Assembly (NCBI GenBank): GCA_903826775.1
Contig: CAIKFU010000043.1
Location: 1-64,000 of the forward strand
Source of the DNA: an uncultured beta proteobacterium
GTDB lineage: Bacteria; Pseudomonadota; Gammaproteobacteria; Burkholderiales; Burkholderiaceae
DNA: 64,000 nucleotides
Direction of reading: 5' to 3'
The position numbers and the translations under genes were made by a program. The notes below the pieces were generated by a model, which was not told the DNA's origin, searched no databases, and was given only the letters and a program-made list of their open reading frames with translations. Below, piece by piece: positions 10,012-18,703 of this stretch (position 1 is its first letter; every line of letters starts with the position of its first letter).

Positions 10012-10941
10012 GTGGAAAAAGCGAACCGAGAACAGTTTTCTAAAGCCCGCCTCTTAGTGGTGGGGGACGTCATGCTGGATCGATATTGGTTTGGTGATAG
10101 CAGTCGCATATCACCCGAGGCACCGGTTCCGGTAGTGCAGGTTGAAAAAATTGAAGAACGTTTAGGCGGCGCAGCCAACGTTGCCCGCAATGCTGCCGCG
10201 TTGGGGGCTCACGTAACCTTATTGGGGGTAGTGGGGGAAGACGAAGCCGGCCGCCGTGTTGCGGAATTATTGAAGGCAAGCGGGGTTGATAGTCAATTGG
10301 AGTTCGACTCCAAGCTTCCTACTACGGTCAAGTTGCGGGTGGTTGCTCGTCAGCAGCAGTTAATTCGATTGGACTTTGAGGAGAACCCCAGCGAGGCAAC
10401 CCTTGCCCATAAACTCGAGCGCTTTGAAAAATTACTGGATTCGGTAGACGTTGTTCTGCTTTCTGACTACGGCAAGGGTGCATTGGGTCAGGTGTCAATC
10501 ATGATCGAACAGGCCCGCGCTCAAAATAAATTGATCTTCGTGGACCCCAAGGGGGAGGATTATGAAAAGTATCGTGGCGCAACCGTGCTCACCCCAAATC
10601 GAAGCGAATTGCGTCAAGTGGTTGGCAAATGGAATAGCGAAGAGGATCTGGCCAATCGAGCGCAAAAGTTAAGGCGTTCACTAGGTTTGCAAGCGTTGCT
10701 ATTAACCCGTTCGGAGGAGGGAATGAGTCTTTTTACTGAATCCGGAGTCAGTCATGTGCATGCGCAAGCCCGTGAGGTGTTTGATGTTTCGGGCGCGGGA
10801 GATACCGTCATTGCTACCATGGCCGTGGCTCTAGCCGCCAAGTGGCCGCTAGAGCGCGCGATGGCCTTGGCAAACCGGGCAGGCGGGATTGTTGTTGGTA
10901 AGCTGGGAACGGCTACCGTTACCTCTGAGGAGTTGCAGTGA
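10012..10941 (+). CDS. rfaE1: D-glycero-beta-D-manno-heptose-7-phosphate kinase (RfaE domain I)
   Basis: Phosphorylates heptose-7-phosphate at C1 in the ADP-heptose pathway for LPS core. PfkB/ribokinase fold: [15 protein letters not shown] near residue 47, LTPNRSE, and the catalytic GAGDT motif near residue 262. At 309 aa it holds only the kinase domain; the adenylyltransferase domain fused in E. coli HldE must be encoded elsewhere. It starts with GTG and overlaps the downstream epimerase start by 4 nt. Confidence 0.93.
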   Translation: MEKANREQFSKARLLVVGDVMLDRYWFGDSSRISPEAPVPVVQVEKIEERLGGAANVARNAAALGAHVTLLGVVGEDEAGRRVAELLKASGVDSQLEFDSKLPTTVKLRVVARQQQLIRLDFEENPSEATLAHKLERFEKLLDSVDVVLLSDYGKGALGQVSIMIEQARAQNKLIFVDPKGEDYEKYRGATVLTPNRSELRQVVGKWNSEEDLANRAQKLRRSLGLQALLLTRSEEGMSLFTESGVSHVHAQAREVFDVSGAGDTVIATMAVALAAKWPLERAMALANRAGGIVVGKLGTATVTSEELQ

Positions 10942-11957
10942 CAATTATCGTAACCGGTGCAGCTGGCTTTATTGGCGCGAACATTGTTCAGGCCTTAAAC
11001 GCTAGAGGTGAAAAAAATATTGTTGCGGTCGATGAACTTCGTCCAGCTGACAAATACCGAAATCTTGCGGATCTGGATATCGTAGATTACCTAGATAAGG
11101 CGGAATTTCTGGAGAGCTTTCACAGTGGCCGCTTAGGTAAAGTGCGGGCAGTGTTTCATGAAGGCGCCTGTTCGGATACGATGGAAACCGATGGTATTTT
11201 CATGATGGCGAACAACTATCGCTACACCATGAATCTGCTTGACATATGCACTGCGCAGAAAGTGCAATTGTTGTACGCATCTTCGGCCGCTACTTATGGC
11301 GCTTCGGATGTTTTTGTTGAGAGCCGTGAGTATGAAAAACCGTTGAATATTTACGGCTATTCGAAATTTTTATTCGACCAAGTGATGCGTAAGCGATTTA
11401 TTGAAAAAACGAATTCCGCGCAAGTGGTGGGTTTTCGTTACTTTAATGTTTATGGTCCGCGTGAATCCCATAAAGGCCGCATGGCCTCCGTCGCTTTTCA
11501 TCAATACCACCAATATAAAAATAATGGAGTGGTTGAATTGTTTGGCGAGTATGGTGGCTATGGACCAGGTGAACAGAGCCGTGATTTTGTTTCCATTGAA
11601 GACGTTGTAAAGGTAAATTTATTTTTCTTTGACCATCCCGAGAAAAATGGAATTTTCAATTTGGGTACCGGAAAGGCGCAACCGTTTAATGATGTTGCTT
11701 ATGCGGTCGCCAATTCGATGAGGGCTTTGGAGCATCAACCCAAGATCGCTTTAAGCGAGTTGGTAAAAGCAAAGCAGATTCAGTACATCCCATTTCCTGA
11801 GGCGTTGCGAGGAAAATACCAGTGCTTTACTCAAGCCGATCTGACTCAATTGCGGTCTGCGGGTTACGAAGGCGATTTCTTAAATGTAGAACAGGGCGTA
11901 GGACGCTACATCAAATGGTTAACCGCCAATGCGGATTTCTTGGCTAGACCTTTTTAG
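10938..11957 (+). CDS. rfaD: ADP-L-glycero-D-manno-heptose 6-epimerase
   Basis: Last step of ADP-heptose synthesis for the LPS inner core. Extended SDR fold with GAAGFIGAN at the N-terminus, the Ser-Tyr-Lys site (SSAATYG, YGYSK), and the family segments [11 protein letters not shown] and [11 protein letters not shown]. Start is GTG 10938, overlapping the kinase stop (GTGA), which implies translational coupling. Length (339 aa) is normal. Confidence 0.95.
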   Translation: MTIIVTGAAGFIGANIVQALNARGEKNIVAVDELRPADKYRNLADLDIVDYLDKAEFLESFHSGRLGKVRAVFHEGACSDTMETDGIFMMANNYRYTMNLLDICTAQKVQLLYASSAATYGASDVFVESREYEKPLNIYGYSKFLFDQVMRKRFIEKTNSAQVVGFRYFNVYGPRESHKGRMASVAFHQYHQYKNNGVVELFGEYGGYGPGEQSRDFVSIEDVVKVNLFFFDHPEKNGIFNLGTGKAQPFNDVAYAVANSMRALEHQPKIALSELVKAKQIQYIPFPEALRGKYQCFTQADLTQLRSAGYEGDFLNVEQGVGRYIKWLTANADFLARPF

Positions 11958-11982
11958 GCTGCCACCAGTTCGTGCTTAAGTC

Positions 11983-11988
11983 TAAAAT
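11983..11988 (+). promoter_or_regulatory. Candidate -10 box giving a leaderless cysM mRNA
   Basis: TAAAAT lies 6 nt before the cysM ATG, with only CCCGC-type sequence between and no Shine-Dalgarno. Transcription from it would start about at the ATG. No good -35 is visible. Confidence 0.35.
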
Positions 11989-11994
11989 GCCCGC

Positions 11995-12921
11995 ATGAGT
12001 TCGTCCGAATCAAACGCATCCCCGTACCTTACTATTTCCCAAACCGTAGGAAATACGCCTTTGGTTCGTTTGCAGCGTATTCCAGGATTGGAAAACCAGC
12101 ATCGAAACAATGTAATCCTTGGTAAATTGGAGGGCAATAATCCGGCGGGTTCAGTGAAAGATCGTCCGGCGTTATCCATGATCTCCCGTGCTCAGGAACG
12201 GGGCGAAATTCAACCTGGTGATACGTTGATTGAGGCAACAAGCGGGAACACGGGTATTGCCTTGGCAATGACCGCCGCCATGTTGGGTTATAAGATGGTT
12301 TTGGTGATGCCTGAAAATCAAAGCATAGAGCGTCGTCAAAGTATGGCTGCCTACGGTGCGGAATTAATACTCACTGCCGCATCGGGTGGCATGGAATTTG
12401 CGCGCGATTATGCGTTGCAACTTCAGAAAGAAGGGCGCGGCAGATTGCTCGACCAGTTTGCCAATATCGATAATCCTCGAGCCCATATTGAGACAACCGG
12501 ACCGGAGATTTGGCGAGATACCAATGGTGAGATTACGCACTTTATTTCCGCGATGGGGACAACTGGCACCATTACCGGAGTCTCTACCTACCTCAAGTCG
12601 ATGAATTCTAAAATTCAGATTATCGGAGCGCAGCCTGCTGATGGGTCGCAGATTCCGGGGATTCGTAAATGGGCTCCGGAGTATTTGCCAAAAATCTATC
12701 AGAGTGATCGCATTGATCGCATTCAATACGTGACCCAATCGGATGCCGAGGAGATGACCCGTCAATTGGCTTCTCAAGAAGGCATTTTTTGTGGAATCTC
12801 GGCTGGAGGAGCATTGGTGATTGCCCTGCGAATTGCACAGGAAGTGGAGAATGCAACCATCGTGTTCATTGTGTGCGATCGAGGGGATCGCTATCTATCA
12901 ACAGGCGTTTTTCCAGCATAG
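11995..12921 (+). CDS. cysM: Cysteine synthase B
   Basis: PLP enzyme forming cysteine (or S-sulfocysteine) from O-acetylserine. The 308-aa protein has the PLP lysine in GSVKDRPA, the substrate loop EATSGNTGIALAM, the cofactor glycine loop GTTGTITG and the C-terminal GISAGGAL. SVKDR with a proline-alanine tail and the short length point to CysM rather than CysK. It converges with the transglycosylase gene, 21 bp apart. Confidence 0.93.
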   Translation: MSSSESNASPYLTISQTVGNTPLVRLQRIPGLENQHRNNVILGKLEGNNPAGSVKDRPALSMISRAQERGEIQPGDTLIEATSGNTGIALAMTAAMLGYKMVLVMPENQSIERRQSMAAYGAELILTAASGGMEFARDYALQLQKEGRGRLLDQFANIDNPRAHIETTGPEIWRDTNGEITHFISAMGTTGTITGVSTYLKSMNSKIQIIGAQPADGSQIPGIRKWAPEYLPKIYQSDRIDRIQYVTQSDAEEMTRQLASQEGIFCGISAGGALVIALRIAQEVENATIVFIVCDRGDRYLSTGVFPA

Positions 12922-12942
12922 CAATTCGGTATCGGCGCGGGT

Positions 12943-14169
12943 TTATTTTTTCGTGCTGCGTTTTTTCTGGGTATGCTCACTCTTGCTTGTGACATGCGCT
13001 GGTGAAACAACCGGACTCTTGTTGCTATAACCTAAAGCCTCAGCGAACTCGGCAACACTTTGGGCGTAAAAAAAACTGCGGTTGTAGTTCACAATGCAGA
13101 TGAAGTTATCCAGGCCCACTACATAACGGACGCGATCTTCTCCATCCTTGGATGGAAAGGGTAGGTCAACAATCAATGCTTTGCTTTGGGGTGCAACACC
13201 ACCCTGTTCAAGATCCCCTCGGTCTGGCGTCAAAATACCTTGAACAATTAATTCCTGTATGGAATATTTTGCTTTTGGTTCGCCGTCTGCTAAACGGCTG
13301 GCTGCAAGGATTGACCGGTCTTGAATTGGAAAGTAGATCGGCATGCCCGGTTGCCAATTGTGCATGCGAAGAAAGTTGGCGACGCTGGCAATGGCGTCTT
13401 TGGGGTTTTGTCTGAGGTCTATTTTTCCATCACCATCACCATCGACTGCAAAGTTCCGAATACTGCTAGGCATAAATTGAGGCAACCCAATAGCGCCTGC
13501 GTATGAGCTATTTTGGTTCAGGCAGGCATTAAAACGACTCGTATTGAGATCTTGAGTATTATTTCTTGCAGGGAGTGCGCCGCCAGCATCGGTCCAACAC
13601 AACAGAATCAATTCCTTTAGTTGATCTCGAAACAGTTCCTCTCGACTGGCTTTGTTTTCAGTGGGCGGGTAGTTAAAGGCCAATGTAGCGAGTACGTCCT
13701 TGACCCTAAACGAGCCTGTTTGCCGACCATATATGGTCTCTATTCCAATAATGGCAACGATGACCGCTGCTGGAACCCCCGATTCTTGCTCTACTTGGCT
13801 TAAATAGACCCTGTTTTGGTCCCAGAATGATTGGCCAGCTTTAATGCGAATGGGTTCTATAAAGCGACTGCGATAGGCTACCCAGTTTTTTTTGAAGTTG
13901 ACTGATGGGGGTAATACTAGTTTCCTAATGGAGGGAATAGTCTTAGCATCAGTAAAGCCCGCATTGAGAATGGATTGGGGTATTTCTTGGGTTTTCGCAA
14001 TTTGGGTAAGCAGTTCATTTAAATTGGCGCTAAAGCGAGATTCAGTAGTGTCTTCCTCGGCCTGGATTGCTGCAGGAATTGGAGCCGCAGTCTCTTTTTG
14101 CAAAGGGGTTGTGTTTGAGCAAGCGCTCAGTATTATCAAAAGAAGTAGGTAAAAATTGCGTAAGATCAT
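12943..14169 (-). CDS. mltB: Lytic murein transglycosylase B, lipoprotein
   Basis: Cleaves peptidoglycan to 1,6-anhydromuropeptides at the outer membrane. The 408-aa form starts at ATG 14169 and opens with a lipoprotein signal whose lipobox is LSAC (about residues 14-17). The catalytic glutamate lies in IIGIETIYGR, and GLPQFMPSSIRNFAVDGDGDG is the usual SLT/MltB segment. A reading frame 33 codons longer would overlap the divergent gene at 14252 and bury the signal peptide, so it was trimmed. The lysine-rich C-terminus is slightly extended. Confidence 0.92.
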   Translation of the reverse strand: MILRNFYLLLLIILSACSNTTPLQKETAAPIPAAIQAEEDTTESRFSANLNELLTQIAKTQEIPQSILNAGFTDAKTIPSIRKLVLPPSVNFKKNWVAYRSRFIEPIRIKAGQSFWDQNRVYLSQVEQESGVPAAVIVAIIGIETIYGRQTGSFRVKDVLATLAFNYPPTENKASREELFRDQLKELILLCWTDAGGALPARNNTQDLNTSRFNACLNQNSSYAGAIGLPQFMPSSIRNFAVDGDGDGKIDLRQNPKDAIASVANFLRMHNWQPGMPIYFPIQDRSILAASRLADGEPKAKYSIQELIVQGILTPDRGDLEQGGVAPQSKALIVDLPFPSKDGEDRVRYVVGLDNFICIVNYNRSFFYAQSVAEFAEALGYSNKSPVVSPAHVTSKSEHTQKKRSTKK

Positions 14170-14251
14170 ATGTTGCTTGAAAAGTTGATGGGTAAGCGAC
14201 AGGTTAAACGGCTTAATGGATTGATTGTTTTGATTTAGAGGATTTTTGGTA

Positions 14252-15172
14252 ATGACAACAGGATACATAACTCACCCTGACTTTTTGAAACACGAGATGG
14301 GGAGTCATCATCCGGAATGCCCAGAGCGCATTCAGGCAATCAATGATCAGTTGGTCCGTAGTCGTATTGATGGATACCTCACGCATATTGCCCCTCCGTT
14401 AGCCACAGAGGAGCAGTTGGAGTTGATTCACACGCCTGATCATATTGCCCATGTAAAAGATTGCGCCCCGCAGACAGGGTATTTCATGCTCGATGGTGAC
14501 ACAATTATGAATCCATTTAGCTGGAGTGCTGCCTTGCGTGCTGCAGGAGCAGCTATTGCAGGGGTTGATGCGGTGATGAAGGGTGAGGTGGAGAACGTGT
14601 TTTGCGCCGTTCGTCCGCCCGGACACCACGCCGAACCACATCGATCGATGGGGTTTTGTATTTTTGATAACGTGGCCATTGCTGCGGAGTATGCGATGCA
14701 GGAATATGGTTTGGAGCGGGTGGCCATTATTGATTTTGATGTCCATCACGGCAATGGAACCGAAGCTGCATTCTCGAACGACCCCCGCGTACTCATGTGC
14801 AGTTTTTTTCAGCACCCCTTTTATCCCTATAGCGGCTTGGATGCCGCTCCGAACATGGTGAATATGCCGATGCCGGCTTCTACTAAGGGAAACGTTGTGC
14901 GCGCCATGATTGAAAAGGCGTGGTTACCCCGTTTGCGTGACTTTCAGCCTCAACTGATCATCATCTCCGCCGGCTTTGATGCTCACCGTGAAGATGATTT
15001 GGGTCAGATGGGTTTGGTAGAGGATGATTATGTGTGGATGACCAAAAAAATCAAGGAAGTGGCCAAAGAGTATGCGCAGGGTCGAATCGTGAGCTGCCTT
15101 GAGGGTGGCTATAACCTTTCGGCGCTGGGAAGAAGTGTTGTCGCCCACTTGAAGGCTCTAGCGGATTTATAA
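14252..15172 (+). CDS. Histone deacetylase/acetylpolyamine amidohydrolase family protein
   Basis: Zinc-dependent deacetylase fold (arginase-deacetylase superfamily) of 306 aa. Visible motifs are HPECPERIQAI, the active-site RPPGHHAEPHRSMGFC, the metal site DFDVHHGNGT and SAGFDAHREDDLGQM. Bacterial members deacetylate polyamines or small acyl amides; the substrate here is unknown. ATG 14252 is chosen over an in-frame TTG two codons earlier because AGAGGA sits upstream at a better distance. It is followed by the acyl-CoA ligase gene after 48 bp on the same strand. Confidence 0.88.
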   Translation: MTTGYITHPDFLKHEMGSHHPECPERIQAINDQLVRSRIDGYLTHIAPPLATEEQLELIHTPDHIAHVKDCAPQTGYFMLDGDTIMNPFSWSAALRAAGAAIAGVDAVMKGEVENVFCAVRPPGHHAEPHRSMGFCIFDNVAIAAEYAMQEYGLERVAIIDFDVHHGNGTEAAFSNDPRVLMCSFFQHPFYPYSGLDAAPNMVNMPMPASTKGNVVRAMIEKAWLPRLRDFQPQLIIISAGFDAHREDDLGQMGLVEDDYVWMTKKIKEVAKEYAQGRIVSCLEGGYNLSALGRSVVAHLKALADL

Positions 15173-15220
15173 GACGATGTGGATTTACAAAAAAAATGAC
15201 AATTACGGGGGTTGGAAAGC

Positions 15221-16873
15221 ATGGCCAATATTTACGAACAGGGTTTAGATCGCAATGCTGCAAACTTCACGCCAATAACGCCTCTGCTGTTTATTGAGCG
15301 AACAGCAGAGGTCTACCCAGAGCGTTTAGCGGTTATTCACGGCAACTTGCGTCAGAGTTGGAAGGTAACGTATGAACGGTGCCGTCGTTTGGCGAGCGCT
15401 TTGCAAAAGCGAGGAGTGGGTATTGGCGATACCGTGGCTGTAATGTTGCCCAATACGCCCCCTATGGTCGAAGCACATTTTGGAATTCCGATGGCTGGGG
15501 CAGTGCTAAACGCATTAAATACCCGTCTTGACCCGGAGTCCATTGCATTCATGCTAAACCATGGAGAGGCCAAGATTGTGATTGTTGATCCGGAGTTTTC
15601 CGCCACCATGAAAAAAGCATTGGAGATAGTTCGCTCCGAAGGTGGCCGGGACATAACCGTGATAGATGTTGAGGATCCCGAATATGGGCTGCCTGCAGAA
15701 AAATTAGGCAAGATCACCTATGAGCAATTGTTGGCAGACGGGGATCCAAATTTTGCTTGGCAAATGCCGGCGGATGAGTGGCAGGCGATTTGCCTGAATT
15801 ACACTTCCGGAACCACGGGCAATCCAAAGGGGGTGGTGTATCACCATCGTGGAGCGGCAACCAATGCCGTTTCGAATATTTTGGATTGGGATATCAATAA
15901 GCATCCGGTCTATTTATGGACCCTGCCGATGTTTCATTGCAATGGATGGTGTTTTCCATGGACTGTTGCCGCTCGTGCCGGGATTAATGTTTGCCTGCGA
16001 AAAGTGGATGCCCAGCACATTTTTGCGGCCATCAAATTGCATCACGTCACCCATTACTGTGCTGCGCCAATCGTTCATAACCTCTTGGTCAATGCCTCGG
16101 ATGATTTAAAGGCTGGAGTCCCAACGGGCGTTAAGGGATTGATTGCCGGGGCAGCGCCTCCCGCGTCGATCATCGAAGGGATGGAGAAATTGGGTTTTGA
16201 TCTCACCCATGTGTATGGTCTTACAGAAGTATATGGTCCGGCTGCAGTGTGCGTTAAACAGGACGAGTGGAATGATTTGGACATTGGTGAGCGAGCCCGA
16301 CTGAATGCTCGTCAGGGTGTTCGCTACCACTTGCAACAGGCGATTGCCGTATTGAATCCGGAAACGCTTGAACCGGTTCCCACTGATGGCGAAACCATGG
16401 GTGAAATTATGTTTAAGGGCAATATCGCCATGAAGGGATACCTGAAAAACGAAAAGGCAACAACAGAGGCGTTTGAAGGCGGGTGGTTTCATTCTGGTGA
16501 TTTGGCCGTGATGAGTTCTGATGGGTATGTCAAGATCAAGGACCGTAGCAAGGACATCATTATTTCCGGCGGAGAGAATATTTCGTCAATTGAAGTGGAG
16601 GATGTTTTGTATCGCCACCCGGCGGTGATCGCTGCTGCCGTTGTTGCAAAACCCGATCCCAAATGGGGGGAAACCCCATGCGCTTTTTTAGAGATTAAGC
16701 AAGGGGTGGACGTTACCCCGGCCGACATCATTGCCCACTGCAAGCTGCATTTAGCGGGTTTTAAGGTTCCCAGGGTCGTGGTTTTCGGTGAATTGCCAAA
16801 AACGTCTACGGGAAAAATTCAAAAATTTGAGTTGCGAAAAAGGGCTGGTTCGACAGGTGCTATTGATGTTTAG
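15221..16873 (+). CDS. AMP-forming acyl-CoA synthetase, DmdB-like
   Basis: ANL-superfamily ligase that activates a carboxylic acid to its acyl-CoA through an acyl-AMP. The 550-aa protein has the P-loop NYTSGTTGNPKGV (about residues 192-204), YGLTEVYGPA, the hinge GWFHSGDLAVM and KIKDRSKDIIISGGENISS, and the C-terminal lysine KTSTGKIQK. Overall it resembles 3-methylmercaptopropionyl-CoA ligase (DmdB) and short/medium-chain acyl-CoA synthetases; the true substrate is open. ATG 15221 replaces a TTG three codons earlier. ETF and an acyl-CoA dehydrogenase follow, suggesting one oxidation route. Confidence 0.88.
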   Translation: MANIYEQGLDRNAANFTPITPLLFIERTAEVYPERLAVIHGNLRQSWKVTYERCRRLASALQKRGVGIGDTVAVMLPNTPPMVEAHFGIPMAGAVLNALNTRLDPESIAFMLNHGEAKIVIVDPEFSATMKKALEIVRSEGGRDITVIDVEDPEYGLPAEKLGKITYEQLLADGDPNFAWQMPADEWQAICLNYTSGTTGNPKGVVYHHRGAATNAVSNILDWDINKHPVYLWTLPMFHCNGWCFPWTVAARAGINVCLRKVDAQHIFAAIKLHHVTHYCAAPIVHNLLVNASDDLKAGVPTGVKGLIAGAAPPASIIEGMEKLGFDLTHVYGLTEVYGPAAVCVKQDEWNDLDIGERARLNARQGVRYHLQQAIAVLNPETLEPVPTDGETMGEIMFKGNIAMKGYLKNEKATTEAFEGGWFHSGDLAVMSSDGYVKIKDRSKDIIISGGENISSIEVEDVLYRHPAVIAAAVVAKPDPKWGETPCAFLEIKQGVDVTPADIIAHCKLHLAGFKVPRVVVFGELPKTSTGKIQKFELRKRAGSTGAIDV

Positions 16874-16891
16874 CCCGCAAGGTTGGCGGGC
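16873..16891 (+). other. Hairpin after the acyl-CoA synthetase gene
   Basis: GCCCGC and GCGGGC form a perfect 6-bp stem around seven bases, beginning at the stop codon. It is followed by GGATAAAATAG, not a T-run, so termination is doubtful; it may separate ligase from ETF expression. Confidence 0.4.
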
Positions 16892-16948
16892 GGATAAAAT
16901 AGTCGTGTGAAGTGTTAAATATTAAATTAATGGATATTGAGAAAAAGC

Positions 16949-17698
16949 ATGAAAGTACTTGTCGCCGTAAAACGGGTAGTTGATTACAACGTGAAGGTCA
17001 GGGTTAAGTCCGATCAGACGGGGGTGGATATAGCCAACGTCAAGATGAGCATGAATCCTTTTGATGAGATTGCCATCGAGGAGGCGGTGCGCCTAAAAGA
17101 GGCCGGCATTGCTACCGAGGTGGTGGTGGTCTCGGCGGGTCCTGCGCAGTGTCAGGAGACATTGCGTACCGCACTGGCAATTGGCGCCGACCGAGCCATT
17201 CTGATCGAGTCGGGTGCTGAATTGCAACCCTTGGCCATTGCTAAGCTTCTGCAGGCAGTCTGCGCCAAGGAATCTCCCCAAATTATTATCTTGGGCAAGC
17301 AGGCTATCGATGACGATAGCAATCAAACTGGTCAGATGCTTGCTGCTTTGCTCGATATTCCACAGGCAACATTTGCCTCTAAGCTGACGGTTGAAAACGG
17401 CAAAGCGGTTGTGAAGCGCGAAGTCGATGGCGGTCTTGAGACGATATCGGTGTCGCTGCCGGCCCTCATTACAAGTGATTTGCGTTTGAACGAGCCGCGT
17501 TACGTTACCTTGCCCAACATCATGAAGGCCAAGAAAAAACCGCTCGAGATTTTTACTCCTGAAGGGCTTGGTGTGGATATCGCACCGCGCTTAACAACCT
17601 TGAAAGTGGAGGATCCGCCTCAGCGCAAAGCGGGAGTGATGGTTGCTGACGTAGCGGCCCTTGTTGATAAACTTAAAAATGAAGCAAAGGTGATTTAA
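16949..17698 (+). CDS. etfB: Electron transfer flavoprotein subunit beta
   Basis: With EtfA forms the FAD/AMP heterodimer that passes electrons from acyl-CoA dehydrogenases to ETF-ubiquinone oxidoreductase. The 249-aa protein starts [16 protein letters not shown] and contains [36 protein letters not shown] and the signature [23 protein letters not shown] 16949 is preferred over TTG 16937. Its TAA stop is directly followed by the etfA ATG. Confidence 0.96.
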   Translation: MKVLVAVKRVVDYNVKVRVKSDQTGVDIANVKMSMNPFDEIAIEEAVRLKEAGIATEVVVVSAGPAQCQETLRTALAIGADRAILIESGAELQPLAIAKLLQAVCAKESPQIIILGKQAIDDDSNQTGQMLAALLDIPQATFASKLTVENGKAVVKREVDGGLETISVSLPALITSDLRLNEPRYVTLPNIMKAKKKPLEIFTPEGLGVDIAPRLTTLKVEDPPQRKAGVMVADVAALVDKLKNEAKVI

Positions 17699-18643
17699 AT
17701 GGCTGCACTTGTCATCGCCGAGCACGATAACCAATCGCTCAAAGCAGCAACACTCAATACGGTTACGGCCGCCCTCGCATGCTCCCCGGAAGTCGATCTT
17801 CTGGTGGCTGGTGGCAATGTTGCGGAAGTCGTGAAAGCCGCCACGCAGGTAGTCGGCATCCGCCAAGTCATCGTGATTGACGACCAGGCCCTTACTGACC
17901 AATTGGCGGAACCCATGACCGCAGCGCTGCTTCCTTTAATGGAAGGGTATGAGCACCTTTTAGCACCGTCTTCTGCCCACGGCAAGAATCTGTTGCCCCG
18001 CATGGCTGCGAAATTGGATGTTGCGCAAGTGTCGGACATCACGAGGGTGGTTTCGCCTGATACGTTTGAACGCCCTATTTACGCTGGCAACGCCATTGCC
18101 ACAGTGCAATCCAAGGATGCCAAGAAGGTAATCACCGTACGCACCACCAATTTTGAGCCAACCAGCGCTACTGGTGGTAGTGCTAGCACTACCACTGCAG
18201 CAGCAGTGGCAAATGCTTCGGCAGGCGGGCAAAGCACCTTTATTAGTCGTGAATTAACGGTATCCGATCGCCCAGAACTTTCTGCTGCCAAGATTATTGT
18301 TTCGGGAGGGCGCGGATTGGGCTCTGCCGAGCAATACCACGCCGTTATCGAGCCTTTGGCCGATAAGCTTGGCGCGGCTTTAGGGGCTTCGCGTGCGGCC
18401 GTTGATGCCGGTTATGTTCCCAATGATTACCAAGTGGGTCAAACCGGCAAGATCGTTGCCCCCGAGCTGTACATTGCGGTTGGCATTTCCGGTGCCATTC
18501 AGCATTTGGCCGGCATGAAGGATTCCAAAGTGATAGTGGCCATCAACAAGGATCCTGAAGCTCCTATCTTCGGGGTGGCCGACTACGGTCTTGTAGCCGA
18601 TCTCTTTACTGCCGTCCCCGAGTTAACGAAGGCGTTGGGATAG
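17699..18643 (+). CDS. etfA: Electron transfer flavoprotein subunit alpha
   Basis: FAD-carrying ETF subunit. The C-terminal FAD domain is complete: SGGRGLGS, ASRAAVDAGY, QVGQTGKIVAPELY, GISGAIQHLAGM and INKDPEAPIFGVADYGLVADLF. N-terminal adenine-nucleotide-hydrolase-like domain spans about residues 1-190, with a serine/threonine/alanine-rich linker near residues 158-178 (GGSASTTTAAAVANASAGG), longer than in many homologues. No gap separates it from etfB. An intrinsic terminator follows. Confidence 0.96.
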   Translation: MAALVIAEHDNQSLKAATLNTVTAALACSPEVDLLVAGGNVAEVVKAATQVVGIRQVIVIDDQALTDQLAEPMTAALLPLMEGYEHLLAPSSAHGKNLLPRMAAKLDVAQVSDITRVVSPDTFERPIYAGNAIATVQSKDAKKVITVRTTNFEPTSATGGSASTTTAAAVANASAGGQSTFISRELTVSDRPELSAAKIIVSGGRGLGSAEQYHAVIEPLADKLGAALGASRAAVDAGYVPNDYQVGQTGKIVAPELYIAVGISGAIQHLAGMKDSKVIVAINKDPEAPIFGVADYGLVADLFTAVPELTKALG

Positions 18644-18662
18644 GGCTTGATCCGTTAGTAGC

Positions 18663-18686
18663 GCCCTTTTCAAGGAGGGCTTTTTT
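18663..18686 (+). terminator. Intrinsic terminator after etfBA
   Basis: GCCCT pairs with AGGGC (inner loop TTTCAAGG), followed by six T. It separates etfBA from the acyl-CoA dehydrogenase gene 17 nt downstream. Confidence 0.75.
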
Positions 18687-18703
18687 ATGAATAAGGAATA
18701 GTG

